Below are positions 21,540 through 34,292 of a stretch of DNA of 64,000 bases, one piece after another; the first letter of the stretch is position 1, and every line of letters starts with the position of its first letter. The translations under genes and the position numbers were made by a program. Origin of the DNA: Polytrichum commune. Lineage: Eukaryota > Streptophyta > Polytrichopsida > Polytrichales > Polytrichaceae. Location of the stretch: contig OX485804.1 in NCBI GenBank assembly GCA_950295325.1, positions 494,001 through 558,000 on the forward strand. The letters are read 5' to 3'. Below the pieces are notes generated by a model that worked only from the letters and a program-made list of their open reading frames with translations, searched no databases and was not told the DNA's origin.

Positions 21540-21700
21540 GTGAGTCCAGAGCCCCGTGCAATGTTTGCAATTGTTACCATTAGTTATCAGCTTGGGAACT
21601 GGAATTTGCAGGGAAAGCTAATAATTTGTGAAGTAGAAAGTTGAATTGTTCAGTACTTGAATATGTAGATTGATATTCTTGGAGGCTCTTGGCACAAGTA

Positions 21701-21802
21701 CTCCACTAAATATGGCATATAGTGTCACTATACGGTGGTTTACAATTAGTATTTGAGCAAGACAATTAGAATGGATGACCCTAAATATCATATTTAGGAT
21801 AG
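21701..21802 (+). mobile_element. MITE family A with internal deletion, unit 1
   Basis: Only the two ends remain: ctccactaaatatggcatat at left and ctaaatatcatatttagg at right. The interior of about 265 bp seen in the orthologous element of unit 2 (47609-47976) is missing. The join lies between two gtgtcac/gtgacac-like sequences. Confidence 0.75.
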
Positions 21803-23234
21803 TTCATACACGTCAACAACAGAGTCACTGGAACAGCCCCACCTTGAGTATTTAATGTGTAAGTGGACCAATGAAGAGGGAGAATCAGCTGCTAGTTGCA
21901 GATGAACCAGTTGAGTTTAAGAAATAACTGAGTGAAGTTCAAGACTTCAAGAAATTACCGATCGTTTTAAAGTAATCTATGGAATCTACTTCAAAATAAT
22001 AAAGAATAACCAAACAAATCACAACATGTAACCTGTTTCGACAAGTTGGAAAACGTAGGAATTTGACCGGTTATGCCCAAAACTCCCCCTGGACACTGAA
22101 GTGGACACCTGGTGAGCAAGCCCATTGCTCCCTTAAATTTCACTCGGTGCTCTTTGTGGTCTAGTAAATCAATTGAATAGTTGCAGGCAACTTCATTACC
22201 TGGAAATCACTGAGATATGTAGGCAGCCCCATGAACAATATGCCTGCCTTCCATCCCGTGTCTGTAAGGTAGATGGGTCTTCAGTGGCTCGTTTTCTTAA
22301 TTGGACTTCTATATTTGATTGGGATGTGGTTTGGTGAGGATCAAAGAGCAAACATCATAGAGACACATTTTTAATGTAGAGTGAACTATGTCTTCAAATA
22401 TGAGTGAGTACTCTACATGCAATAGTGAACGTAAGTGGGAGGATCTATGTATCGAGTTAAGAAAATTACAAACATGCATTTCCGATAACCATAACCAAAT
22501 CAGGGGAGGTCCAATTTCCATTTTGGTTTTTGTAGATGTTCAATTGTAGATTTGCTAGTGCAACACGAGTTTTGTTGTGTAAATCTGAGCGGTAGAAGTT
22601 GGAGAACATGAAAAGTGAGCCAAATACCACCCACATACCTTTACCCCTTTGTACGAGACTTGCCTTTAAGCTAATGTAGCATGACCTACTTTTGAAACCT
22701 AAACAAGAGGCCACACAAGTTTGAAAACATTGGTTTCCAAAATGGAGATCATGGGCCAGCCCTAGTCACTAACAACTCCTCAAAATAGGGCCAATGCCTT
22801 TGCCAACCCCGCCCGAGATGGCTACCTACCATGCCCCACAAAAGCATTTTTGAAGGCCAGTTGACCATGAAACCCATATCGAGTGCACCTCACCTGCAAG
22901 TTCAGTTTACATATCTTCACTTCCTTCACAAATCAAGTAACTGGCTGATTTTTCATCTATCAATAAAGCATGTGATGGGTTTGGAAGTAAGAATATCATC
23001 AACATTCCTAATTAATAATAATGAGGTCATAACTTTTGTTTCTTACCATTTGAAATGGCCTTGTCGTTTCTAAATGAACTTAAACTCTTCCGCTAAATCG
23101 CTTTTCGTTTGTGAATTGAGTAGTTCTTTTGAATGTACATGAATAAGTGTGAGAATTTTGACTAATTTGTTTTATAATAATGTAATCAATGCCTTGTCCT
23201 TTCACAAGTATTCATACACATTTAAAGCATCTAA

Positions 23235-23405
23235 GTGTAATGAAAACCGTAAACCCAAAACTAAATCGTAAACCATAAACCTTTAACCCCCTTAATTAAG
23301 AGCCATAAACCTTAAACTAGACCATACACCGTGAACTGTAAACCCTTAGCCCTTAATTAAGGGCCCTAAACCCATTACCAAATCCTAAACCCTTAAACCC
23401 AAAAC
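23235..23405 (-). repeat. Degenerate telomere-like tract (CCCTAAA variants)
   Basis: Many taaaccc, ccctaaa, aaacctt and aacccttag units interspersed with degenerate spacers over about 170 bp. Unit 2 retains only the first part (49422-49490), because its deletion begins inside this tract. Confidence 0.6.
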
Positions 23406-23491
23406 GCTTGATTAGTTTGAATTAGGTTAATTGAGCATTAATTGCAATATTATAAAATGATTAAGTACGAGTTTCTACAAGTATTTATATA

Positions 23492-23522
23492 CTCAAAAGA
23501 ATCAAAAGAATCAAAAGAATCA
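23492..23522. repeat. 9-nt tandem repeat (CAAAAGAAT)
   Basis: About three copies of caaaagaat. Lost in unit 2 by the deletion that spans 23315-23855. Confidence 0.7.
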
Positions 23523-25453
23523 AGCAAAGGCAATTTACAAACGACAAGATCATCAATCTAAGTTCAATATTAAAATGACAATGGCCCTTTCAAATGGCAA
23601 AAGTCACAAAAACTAGAAGATAATTGCTAATGGAAATTTCTATTCATTTTCTTCCAAGCTCATTACATGCCTCACTAATGTGTGCCATTTTGGGAATGAA
23701 ATCCCATCAATTGCTTGTATGCTAAGTGAAAGTGAATGCATGTATATATTTGGTCTTGAAGAGTGATGCATTTGAAATGGAATTCTACCTAATGAAATCT
23801 ACATTGCCACTAGAATTTGGTGAGCAAACGTCCTACATGGAAACTAACCTTTAGTATGGCAAAGTGAAGGTACATTCATACTTGTGAGTAAGTTAGTGCG
23901 GGTAAGTTATACCATGTCAATAGAATTATCATGATTAGGCAGTTGCCAGAATTTCATGTTCAAGCGCAATGACATACTTGATATTATTCTTACACTAGCT
24001 CAATTGCTTATAGATTGAACATCTTAATTTCTTTCTAAATGTGATTTTTCCTACATCTGCCGCACATATAAATTCAACTTATGAACATATATATATATAG
24101 TTCAATTCCTCCAAAAATCATTCTTGGAGACATAGCTTCAGACTCATGAAATGATCCTTCAATCTTACATAATCTCATATAATTGTTAAAACTGTAAACA
24201 CATGTACAGATGGAGATTTGAAATTTCATACCACTTGCAGGCTTTCATAAATAGTGTCACTCCTATACAATATAGCCTCCCTAATATCAAGCCTGTGGCA
24301 ACCAAAGTGCACTGATATTAAAAAGGTTTGTACTGTTGACACGCATGCATGATAATAGAGAATTAGTGTAGCGTGTGACACATGGAATAACGCAAATTCA
24401 ACATAATTGCAATAATGACAATGATGACAATGTGATGTGTGTGAGGGTGTGGTTTGAATTCTTTGGTGGACAATTTTAATGTCAAAACCCATGATATATG
24501 GGAGGGAAATGTGACAACAATGAGGGAGATGTAAATTGAGCACATCCGTTCCCTAGGGTTTTGGGATTTAAGAGAGGAAGTAACATCACAAAGGGCTTCA
24601 TTATGGTGGTTAGGGTGTACTTACCCATTGACTTGCGAAAAGGAGGAAAGCTAATAGAAGCCTACAGACCCCCCACAAAGATTGTACACATGAACCGAAT
24701 TTTGTTGACCATTGTTGGACTATTAGAACTATCCATAAAGTCTCTCAAAGGGGGACAAAACCATGGATCCGATCCTTCCTTGAGGAATCTTTCTATTAAG
24801 AGCTCGTTAGTTCATAGTAGATTGGAGCCTATTTTGAAAGTTGGGTGACACTTTTGGGACATCTTTTTTCCACCCCTCAAACTTTGAGAGAATTTTAGGA
24901 TGTGCATGGAACTCATTGTCCTAAATTCCGGATCGGCTAATATGCAAGACTAGCTTGGTTCATCCATCCTAATAGGACAAGCTAGAAAGCTAATTTGTAA
25001 TAAACCAATACCACTCCCTTGTGTACAAAAATTTAAGCATTAAGAAAACTTGGTTAACTTTGTGTTGATTCTCATAAATTCAAGGTTTGGGACTAAATCC
25101 ATGGTTTCAACTTTCATCTCTACTTTACAAATTAACCTAAGAAGTTGGACAATTGCCATATGTTTTTGTGAACACTTGCTCCCAGTTATCAGCTTTGTGC
25201 ACTTAGGTTTTCATTTCGTGGGAATTATCATTCTTAAAAGCTATGGAATCCGGAAATGTTTTAATTGTGACAAGTGTGAGACAAATAGGTAGTACACAAT
25301 GTTGTGTCAACTATTCTACCTAATTTGTGAGTATTCATACATCATATCATTTAGGAAATCCATTGATGACCATTGAAATCCATTTGAGAAGATATGCTAG
25401 AAGATATGCTCGAATTCTTCTTTTATCATTGTTTTTTTTTTTTCATATTCTTA

Positions 25454-25612
25454 CTAACACTAAATTCAAACATATAATTTCCACACATTACTATAGTTGA
25501 TATGTAGTATTTGAGTTCACATTTAATGTTACTTACTTTCATAGGGTTATTGACATTTAGTATATGCATTTGTATTAAGTATATCCAACACTAAATGTCA
25601 AATTTAGTGTAG
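25454..25612. mobile_element. MITE family A-related short element, unit 1
   Basis: Bounded by ctaacactaaattcaaac at left and caaatttagtgtag at right, with an internal cactaaatgtcaaatttagtg palindrome like that in the family A ends. Non-coding; orthologous to 51098-51256. Confidence 0.5.
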
Positions 25613-25647
25613 TTCTACATCTTTGCCTACATAATTTCGGAAGCGAC

Positions 25648-25860
25648 GTTCTCAAAGGTCATCAAACACTTCAAAAAATACTTGACAAACTTGCAGTGAA
25701 CAACAACCCAACTATGGTAGCCGATACAATGATCAAATGCCTTGTAAATCACTAGTCATGGATAATATGAAATTCACATGTGCAAGTGGGAGGACTAAAT
25801 GGGCCTACGTGGGCATGTCTAATATATTGATGTGGGTGTTGGAAATGTAAGGAATTTTCC
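25648..25860 (+). pseudogene. Kinase relic 2 (linker fragment), unit 1
   Basis: Nucleotide-level match to the linker of the double kinase (about 15355-15560). Shared blocks include gttctc..atca.acac, caatacttgagaa/aaatacttgacaa, atgaaattcacatg/ctgaaattcatatg, and the island reading MSN.LMWV (ATGTCTAATatattgATGTGGGTG). Stops interrupt the frame. Weaker similarity may extend to about 25971, where gtgcaaagtgcccacaag recalls the CAKK region. Conserved in unit 2. Confidence 0.6.
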
Positions 25861-25971
25861 TTTGGCAATTTAGCAACACCTTGGCAATCAAGGGGTTGGC
25901 ATTATTGAAAATAAAGCATGTTCATGTGCACATTGAAAGTAAAGCATGTCATGGTGCAAAGTGCCCACAAG

Positions 25972-28233
25972 TTCGTACTTAGTCGTTCACCAACATCTAA
26001 CATTGGGTTTACGTGAGGATTCTAGGTCAAAGAAACTCCAAAATCGAGCAATCCTATCGGTTAAGAGTAAAATTTTGCACCTAAAGAGTTTACAATGAGA
26101 CACGAGTCCAAAGCATGAGAAACCATAATGGTGCTAATGCAACACCAATAATATCTTGTCAACACATGTTGGTCTCAATTCAAGAAAATACTCGACCCAA
26201 TTTGATAAACCAAACTTCAAACTTGAAGGAAGATACAATAAGGGGAGTTCCAAACTGTAGATTTCTTGGAGCCAAACCCTGCCCTAAGTTTGATTTCACA
26301 TTGGATCCAATGTCACATGTTGTGGACCATAAGTGAGCAAAATAAAATCATCTCCAGCCTAGTGGGAATGGTTGTAAATGTAAACGAGTGTAACTTAGCA
26401 TACACCTCAAAATGGGTTGGGATCCGTGGCACTCAAGTAAAGTCATCCAGTAACAAAAATCCGATGAGTCCATCAAGAAGTTTGGATGGAGCTTATTTTA
26501 CTGAAACTCCTCCAAGTTGGCATGTAAGACCATTTTCTTCCTCATAGCTATTGTGAATTATTAGCTATATTGTAAATATCCATTAGTTGGCTAGGGACAA
26601 TGATGTGGCCTTTGGATGCTCTAAGCCTATTTTCTAACCTCCCATGAGTTGTTTTCAAGGCCATGATGTGGCTTTGAATTCCACATGATTATTTTGATAA
26701 ATATCGCAAGATATCAACGTGTGCAACATATAATTATGACGTGTTGTCATAGACATTTTTTGTTTGTTCATAATTCATTTTTTTTTCATGGGTGTGATTG
26801 CTCAAATTTTGTAATATGTCAAAATAATATATATCACCTTATGGTAGATTGGTGAACTCAAAAGATCAATTCAATAATAATAATAATAATAATAATATGT
26901 AATGAGATTTATTTGAAAATAATTAATATACATCATGCGTTTTTAAAGATAATACAATATATGATGAGGATAAAATATTACAGTAATTCAAATAGGATAT
27001 AGTTATAACCTTATGATCTTTTGAGTATACCCCATCCATAACGTTGTCCCAGAAGTCTAATTCCAAATAACATACAATCTATTTACACCTCATATTATAT
27101 TATATTGATTTTTGTATAATATTTTTGTTATATGTTTTATATTCTATCTTCATTGTTTCATTTTGGTCATCTTATGAACACTTGCAATAATCTATCATCA
27201 TGATACACGTCAGGATAACAAAGATCATTTTAAATGGTAGGTTATAAAATTATGACCTCAATGTAATTGAGAATTTTGTAATGTTTTTGACCTCCAAATT
27301 AATTATGTGCTTCATTGATGGTTTCACTTTCAGAATGAAATCCCAATCGATTGTATATTTACTAATTGGAAGTGCACATATATATTGGATTTTAGACATT
27401 GAAGGTGAAGTGCACTCATTATGGGATTTGTAGTCAAGCAACCTTCAAGAATGCAAGGGCAATGTTTTTTTCGAAGTTGGACGGGATGGGAAACAATTTT
27501 CGGTTGGGTTCAAAAATTTAATTTAAAAAAAAAAATCTAGACTAGTAATGATAGGTTGGCAATGCATGATGCACCCACTTGCTTTTATATGAGTATTTTT
27601 TAATAATAATAAATTTTAAATGTCTAACCCCCTTTGTATTATTGCTTTAAGGATTAGATTAGACTAGGATTATTTAGAACTACTTAAACTTGGTATTTTT
27701 GAAACCCTTGAGACAAGAAGCCGATGACGTAAGGTAGTGTCTAAAGTGGTTCATCTCATCCGCAAGATGAAAGAACTCTCACTAATGAAAATACATGAGT
27801 GCCACGAATCCCCAGCCCCTCAAAATAGGGTAAGTGACACTATTATGCATGGGACACTAAAACCATAAATACCAGAAATTGTGTACTACTATTGCAAAAG
27901 TAATGAGCACTCCCACTTGATTAGGTAGAAGATGGTGAAGTTAACTCTTAAGTGTTCGAGAGGTGGACCACATTGGACCTCTCCATCCATAAAAACATGC
28001 CGTATTAAAACTATACACTTTTACTTCTAACTGATTATGTAAAAAAATGACCTTGTCGAATGCACTTTTTGAATCAGCTTAATACATTGATGTAATTGAA
28101 TGTTTAAGTTAAAATTTTGCAACTTGGGTGCCCTTGGATGCAAATACATACGTTGTATTTTGATCATTAGTGAACATGTGGGTTTATTTTGTGCTTAACA
28201 TAAGGTGGGAGGAAGGCGGGGCGGGTAGGAAGG
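25972..28233. other. Intergenic right end of unit 1
   Basis: No gene supported. Contains an (AAT)n microsatellite (26873-26896). The last about 60 bp is purine-rich and GC-rich (ggaaggcggggcggg) and abuts the start of unit 2. Confidence 0.5.
26873..26896. repeat. Microsatellite (AAT)n
   Basis: About eight aat units in unit 1. The orthologous site in unit 2 (52523-52546) instead has att units followed by gat units. Confidence 0.9.
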
Positions 28234-28376
28234 AGCCTCCGCCTGGACGCGACATAGTGCCGACGCCTGCCGGACGACTTCCGACACTCCCTTCAGAACA
28301 TGATTTTGATGCAATGGCTTCTTGCTCGCGGTGGTAGCGTCATCCTCTCACTGTTTTCTCTCTTGCTGCCACTTAG

Positions 28377-28478
28377 GTGCAACGTCGGCAAAGTGACCAC
28401 GTAATGGATGCAGTTTGCAACTCACAAGGGTTTGGAATTATAGTCAGCTTCGCTCTACGGCCTCCTCGGAAGCACCGG
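28377..28478 (+). promoter_or_regulatory. Putative non-coding 5' exon of single kinase, unit 2
   Basis: Pyrimidine-rich tract then cacttag (AG at 28375-28376), 102 conserved nucleotides, then gg|gtatgt (donor GT at 28479-28480). Splice signals at both ends are canonical, unlike unit 1. Confidence 0.45.
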
Positions 28479-29067
28479 GTATGTACTCTTCCTTCTGCAC
28501 AATAGTTCCGATTTAATTTAAGTTGCCCATCAGAGCGTCATAGCAGATTATTGGTTTGATGAGGTTACGTTATTGATATGGTGCTCCAGTTGTTTCTGGA
28601 AGGTGGTCCCATAGGATTTAAGAAGACAAGAGGTGGACCCAATCAATATGCACATTCAACTCCTTATGGTGGTTATGGTATAACTGGATTCGATATCAAA
28701 ATTTGACAATGTGTAAGTGGACCATGTAAAGAATCCTCACTATGTTCAAATTGTAGACATGGTTACAGCTTATAGCCACAGTTTTCTTCTTGCAAAGATT
28801 GCAGTTTGGTGTTGAATGACGCTCATAGGTGAAGTGAGCTGTAGCCCCAAGTTGAAGTGCATACAAGTCTACATTCTGAGAGTTTCAACGTGATTGTGTT
28901 GTAGAGTGCTGTAGAGGGGACCCCATCTCTCTTTCCCTCCCCCTAAGTTTTCTGGAAAAATAGGTTGTTTGTGAACCACTATGCAAAACCCTACGGATCG
29001 GAGCAAGAAGTGTTTGCCGAGGTTGAATGTCCGTGCAGGCCGACTTATTTTAAGGTTTTTGTGGGGA

Positions 29068-29073
29068 TATAAA
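29068..29073 (+). promoter_or_regulatory. TATA-like box of single kinase, unit 2
   Basis: Same ggatataaagttgtg context and distance to the ATG as in units 1 and 3. Confidence 0.35.
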
Positions 29074-29352
29074 GTTGTGACCCCAGTTGTTACGGATTCT
29101 TGTAGGGAATAGTGAGCAGGTAGAAGGGGACGAGCACGCGTATCGCGAAATTAGACGCTTGCCGGATGGAAAGGCAACCCAAGGAATCGGCGGGCAGAGA
29201 GGGAAGGGGTGCCCTGTGGAGAGCTTCTCTTGTCGACATGATATCTTCAAAATTCGCGGTGTTTATGGAATAGTGGAACTGAAGGCTGGGGTTTCATCGC
29301 TGTTATAGCCTCTACTTTTTATTCAACAAGCAGGTCTCCATTGGGCCCAAAA

Positions 29353-30990
29353 ATGTCAACCTTGGTGAGGTGGTTGTTTCATGCCATTGGATTTTGTTCC
29401 AATTCTTCTCTTGAACCAGATTACTTGAAACTCTCTGTTGACTGTGTGCAAGATATCAAGAATGTGTTATGTGCTGGTCATGAATTGCAATTAAACGGGA
29501 GGCAGTGTCAGGATCTTGCTTCGAAGCTTGAAGTTTTCGTGGAGAAGATGCAAAACCTAGTCTTAAATGTTGAAGCATCAGGTTTGAGATCCTTTTATCC
29601 AGCTTTGAGGAACATGTACAGAGTCTCGGAGAAAGCGAAGTTGCTTGTCAATGACTGCTCCAAAGAAGATTGGTGTAGAGAATCCATGTTTCAGATCCAG
29701 AATGAAGAAGCATTTGGAGAGATTTTGCGGGAGATAGGGTTATGCGACGAGCAAGCTAAAGCTATAATAATGCTTGGCCAATTGAAAGAGCAGAATCGAG
29801 TCAAAGATCTCGGTCTGCCTTCAACAATTTCACCTGCATCGGAGACAAATGACCTGGTTCTAGAAGATCGACATACATTGAAGGAGAGACTTCAAGACAT
29901 GGCCAAAAGCAGTACCTCATCAGATAAGCATAAAGAGTACCTTGTGAGATTCATGTTGAGAAAACTAGAAGTTTGGTCTGGAGAGCAAAGGATTGAGAAT
30001 TTGGACCCATATGATCCAATAAGTTTGGGTACCATTTCAGAAGTGCAAGATACAGAGGACAATGCATTGTCGGGCGAACAGGAACTGGCGTCTAAAGTGC
30101 AAAGAATTGAGAATGTGGGCATGTCTGATGCAATAGATTTGGGTTCAGATTCAGAATTGCAACATGGATGGGAGAATGCCAATTTAGAAATCATTGGAAG
30201 CGGAGCACATGGAGCCGTTTTGTCCACCAAATGGCATGGCATCCCCTGCGCCAAGAAGGAATTTATTGTGCAGGCCAGTCACATTTTTCAGAGGGAAGCA
30301 GCTGTGCTGAGATGCCTCAACCACCCAAACATTGCCAAGTTCTTAGTTTGTGGCACTGAAAACCAGCAATGTTTCATTGCGATGGAGCTAATGCATATGA
30401 GCGTGCATGAATTGATCAAGGAACGTAAAGGAAGGCCATTTTCGACTGATGTAGCAATAAACATCATTTTGCAAATCGGGAATGCAATGTACTATCTACA
30501 TAAACAGGGGATTGCACATCGTGACCTCAAATCACTTAACGTGGTGATCAACAAAGTGTCAACCACTCCACACCCTGGTGACAAATTTCAGGTGAAGTTG
30601 GTTGATTTTGGGTTGTCAAAGACAAAGGTGGAAGCTTCCAAGGCCAAACCAGTGTCTATAAGAAATTGTGGCACCACAACATATAGAGCACCAGAGGTGT
30701 TTCCCAAGGGAGATGATCCTGAAAAGGTGGTTTGGTTCAAGGCGGATGTATATAGTTTTGCTTTGATCTGCTCAGCAATTTTGTCCTTGAAGGAGCCCTT
30801 TGAAGGTGTATACGCCAAGACCTTGATCTGCCAGCTGCGCAACGGTGTGAGGCCACGTCTCCCACAAGATTGCCCCAAAGAGTTGGCTGCACTCGTGGAA
30901 GAATGTTGGAATGCAGAACCTAAGTCACGACCTACTTTTCTAGCCATTCGCACAAGGTTGGAGAAACTTGTTTTCTCAAGTGAGAATTGA
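29353..30990 (+). CDS. Helical-domain TKL-type protein kinase, unit 2
   Basis: 545 residues, no length difference from the other two copies. The first in-frame ATG is 29353; an in-frame TGA sits just upstream in this copy (within gacatgatatc), which fixes the start better than in units 1 and 3. Helical N-terminal region about 22-145, 38-residue linker repeat, then a kinase with GSGAHG loop, beta-3 Lys301, alpha-C Glu315, HRDLKSLN, DFG and APE intact. It is the most divergent copy in a short block around beta-3 and alpha-C: KEFIVQASHIF where the others read KVFDVKTSHI, KFLVCG where they read KFFFCG, and MSVHELIK where they read MSLHELIK. These changes cluster in the N-lobe and hinge region. 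Predicted catalytically active; substrates unknown. Confidence 0.9.
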   Translation: MSTLVRWLFHAIGFCSNSSLEPDYLKLSVDCVQDIKNVLCAGHELQLNGRQCQDLASKLEVFVEKMQNLVLNVEASGLRSFYPALRNMYRVSEKAKLLVNDCSKEDWCRESMFQIQNEEAFGEILREIGLCDEQAKAIIMLGQLKEQNRVKDLGLPSTISPASETNDLVLEDRHTLKERLQDMAKSSTSSDKHKEYLVRFMLRKLEVWSGEQRIENLDPYDPISLGTISEVQDTEDNALSGEQELASKVQRIENVGMSDAIDLGSDSELQHGWENANLEIIGSGAHGAVLSTKWHGIPCAKKEFIVQASHIFQREAAVLRCLNHPNIAKFLVCGTENQQCFIAMELMHMSVHELIKERKGRPFSTDVAINIILQIGNAMYYLHKQGIAHRDLKSLNVVINKVSTTPHPGDKFQVKLVDFGLSKTKVEASKAKPVSIRNCGTTTYRAPEVFPKGDDPEKVVWFKADVYSFALICSAILSLKEPFEGVYAKTLICQLRNGVRPRLPQDCPKELAALVEECWNAEPKSRPTFLAIRTRLEKLVFSSEN

Positions 30991-33899
30991 TCCTATGTGC
31001 AACCAGACTAATTACTCCTAACTGCAAATGCTCCAGAGAAGACAACAGTAGTCGAGGTAACCATCATTGATTAATTTCCTTATTATGATTGTTTCCCCAC
31101 TAGGTCAATTCCATGTAAAATTGGTTGGATTGGTTCAAAGTTAGATATTTATTATCAGTGATACGTTGTGGTCTGCCAAAACTTTTGTTGGTTATTGTTA
31201 ACTCAATGAATGCTACCTTAATGTTTGTTGATTAATACAATATTTACATTTCACAATCGTCCAATGTAATGAGATTAAATCATACCTTGATTATTTACAC
31301 CTAGTACTTAGGGCCACTTTACACTATGGCCAAGTGTCATGACCATGAAATTGTGAGCGACCAGGGTCCATGAAACTCATTTGAAGGCCGTACCATGGAA
31401 ACTGAAACTGGATTTGGTGTGGTCACGGGCCTTCTAGTGTAATGTAAAGACATAGTATGCGACCAGGCTCTCCACCGAACGTCATTCCATTACCATCTTT
31501 TTCATGTAGGCCCTTCTACACAATGAGGTATAATAGATCAAGAGTTGCAAGATCTTGAATAGTCATGGTCTTCCGGTTCCGTGGTTTGAGGTAGGCTTCA
31601 CGCAAAAGTCGGTAGATCATGTAAAATTATCCCGTTAATGTCATGTAGGCTTCCAATGTAGGTTCAATCATTCAAACTCCCTTGGCCCCTTAGGCCCTCG
31701 AGCTCTAGTAGTAATGTGCGCAGGCTCATACTAACAGTAAAGAACTGCAGAAAATAATCTAGATTTGGATATGAGTGGGCGGCCTTCCTAAATATAAATT
31801 ACTCATACAAGGAGATGCTCACCTCTACTTGGTTGGCTCATACTTTCCCCACTATTTGTTTTAGCTTACAAAGCTTATGAGGGATATGGAGGAGATGTTT
31901 GGATGGAATTAGCATTTGGATCAGATTCTCCACTTGTAATTTTGGTCTGTAGAATTTATACTGAAACAAAACCTCCGGCCTTTGAGACAAGAAAACTTTA
32001 TGAAGACTTCTCACCTGCACATTCAAAAAACATAGATGTATTAGGCCCGGCAAGTTTTTCACAATTCCGTATGTGCAACAATTTCCTAGCATCAAGGCAA
32101 TCTAATCAAGGCAATCTACTCTGTAATGGTTCCCAAAGATTATCCCACAATCAGTTCAATCTGCGTTGGTGATAGACCCTTGATCATATATTCTTGCAAA
32201 CCAATTGAGCACCTTGCAGTCTTACCTGCTTATTTGTAAGAAGCTTGAAAAGAATGCAAGTTTGCCCAAAGTATGGCAAACTAAGCTCTAGAGAACATGA
32301 AATTGCTTATATGTGGAAGGGTTGGGACACACAACTTGCAAGTTTGATGGCCCAAGGTAAATGAATTTGGACCCTTACATGCGCATGAAATGGTGGAGCA
32401 CAGGTTCCTTCTTTTTTGGAGTGATTTGAGACCATGAAACATGAAAACTCTACAAGTTCAAGTTCAAAACATGACCTTGAATACCAATCGAAACAAAAGC
32501 AAGGACCAATCTTGAGACAAAGCTCCACCACGAAAGACACATGTAAGGATGCATAATCATTTACCTTGGCCCACCAAATTTGCAAGCTTGAGCTTGAGCT
32601 CAAAGCTTGTGCATGGCAAGGGTATTAACAATTAATTGGTGAAGTACATAATTTCCACTTCACCATTTGTTGCCTTCCATCATTGACCATGCGTGTGTTG
32701 ATCCAATGCGCCATGAAGACCCTCCTCTAGTTCTTTCATGCCAACATGTCCTTCAATTCCAATATGGTAGATACTTGGGAACCTACCAAAAAAACATGTC
32801 CTCAAAAATGACATCTCACAACTTTGTAATTTTTGCCCACTCAAACAAATTGACAACTCCCTCCACCTCCTCTCATGTTGGAAAAACAAACACTTGTTAG
32901 ACAACCTCCACACCAACCGCCATAATGAAGAAATACATGCACTAGCTAAGAACCTATCGGTGCATCCCACCACAAGTTGCTTCACACTCATAAGTGCTGG
33001 CAAATTCAAAAATTATGCACCTAGTGTTTCAAAAGTGGCATTTGGATACATTTATGTGAGTCCACTAGGATTGATTTGCAGCTGATGAGATGGCAAATGG
33101 CGCATGCACCTGTTGGCGGGGATGGAGGTTTCATGTTGTCAATTTCAAATCACATCCTCGGGCTTATCCTTTGTCCCCCGCCTGCCTTACTTTCCCACTC
33201 CTTTGCATGCAATGGACACCTCATATGACTCGACTCTAACACCTTCTAATGCCTCATATTTGTTAGTAAGAGGCGGCCCCGCCTTTCCATCTCCGTTCTC
33301 CAAATTGCACACAAAAGTAGTGTGACAATTTGTTTTCCTCTATGTACACGTTGTTTTGGCAGTATGTATACTTTGGTTTTATGATTGCAAGATGTCAATG
33401 TTGCAAGGTAGTATGGGATGTGTAGATGTAAGGTGCGAGTAAAGGTAAAGGGTGTTGTGTATTGTTATGTTGGTCCTTTGTATGGTGAAGTCTCTAAGAT
33501 TACATTCGATAGAAAATATTTTGTTTCTAAAAAAACATTTGCATAGACGTATGGACTCTGCAACACTGGTCTTCACAACACCCGAAAGGCTATTCATATA
33601 GGTCTTCATTGCAACAAAAAGAGGTCACAACTTTGTTTGGCCCTCTTATAAACAAATACAGCTATAGGTATACTCACTCAAAGGACGAGGAGCTCATTGC
33701 TAGAGTGGAAAGAAATAAATGATTACACACCAAAAGACAAGTGGAAAAGGTTCGGATGGCACAACCCCGTACAACCTACCATACATGTGACAACCAAGCA
33801 TTTTGCCTAGGTTGGTGTTTTGTGACATGTCATGCAAAATTGGTATAAGATGTATGTACATGTTTAGTAACTCAAGAGGGGCGGGGGTTAAGGTGGGAT
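30991..33899. other. Intergenic 3' region of single kinase, unit 2
   Basis: Collinear with unit 3 (56601-59474). It includes about 0.9 kb missing from unit 1. Multiple short frames on both strands (for example 32667-33325) are not family-like, and no gene is called. Confidence 0.5.
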
Positions 33900-34292
33900 C
33901 TACACTAACTCTTGTATTTAATGTCATATGGTATTTCAGGTCATTGTGAGAACTTTTCTAGTGACACATTTTATGAATAAGTTTACAAGTATTGTCATCC
34001 CAACTTTCTATTTGTTCATTCAAATGCCAATTATTCAGAGTTTTTTTTTTTATATATTTTGCAACTTCACATTTATGTGATGAGATATTGTCATGTATGA
34101 TTGAATTTTGGATGAAAAATCACTTTGTAATATTTGAAAATGACATTTTTTGCAAATATTGTAAATGTGTAATGCCCAATTTTTTTTACAAGGGAATGAC
34201 AAATGATGTTAGGTTTACAATTATTGTTGGTGACACTACATGGGCAACAAGACAATAGAATTGGTGACTCTAAATTTAATACTTAACTGTAC
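33900..34292 (+). mobile_element. MITE family A copy, unit 2
   Basis: Begins ctacactaactcttg and ends near acttaactgtac. Orthologous to 8703-9072 and 59475-59842 but more diverged from both than they are from each other. Confidence 0.6.

Larger units (their letters stand above)
21803..25453. other. Intergenic, unit 1
   Basis: No gene supported. It contains a telomere-like tract (23235-23405) and a short 9-nt tandem repeat (about 23492-23522). Frames such as 22831-23073 and 24561-24848 persist in unit 2 but have no family resemblance and no coding-type substitution pattern that I can assert. Confidence 0.5.
3952..28233 (+). repeat. Tandem array unit 1 (about 24.3 kb)
   Basis: The whole segment realigns with 28234-53844 at an offset of about 24.29 kb near the single kinase and 26.30 kb at the double kinase, the change being caused by the replaced block in unit 2. 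It contains one single kinase gene, one double kinase gene and two kinase relics. The left edge is at the agcctccgcctgg sequence; the right edge adjoins the same sequence beginning unit 2. Unit 1 lacks about 0.9 kb present in units 2 and 3 at about 8155. Confidence 0.9.

Noticed and set aside
22831-23073. Small conserved gene (also 49004-49270)
   Set aside because: The C-terminal ends differ through a frameshift and the substitution pattern is no different from the flanks.
24561-24848. Small conserved gene (also 50235-50480)
   Set aside because: The frame survives in both units, but start codons differ, there is no family resemblance, and the surrounding non-coding DNA is equally conserved.
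29087-29308. Frame just upstream of the single kinase in unit 2 (longer in unit 3, 54697-55038)
   Set aside because: It has no ATG start, overlaps the likely 5' leader, is broken by a one-base change in unit 1, and has no family resemblance.
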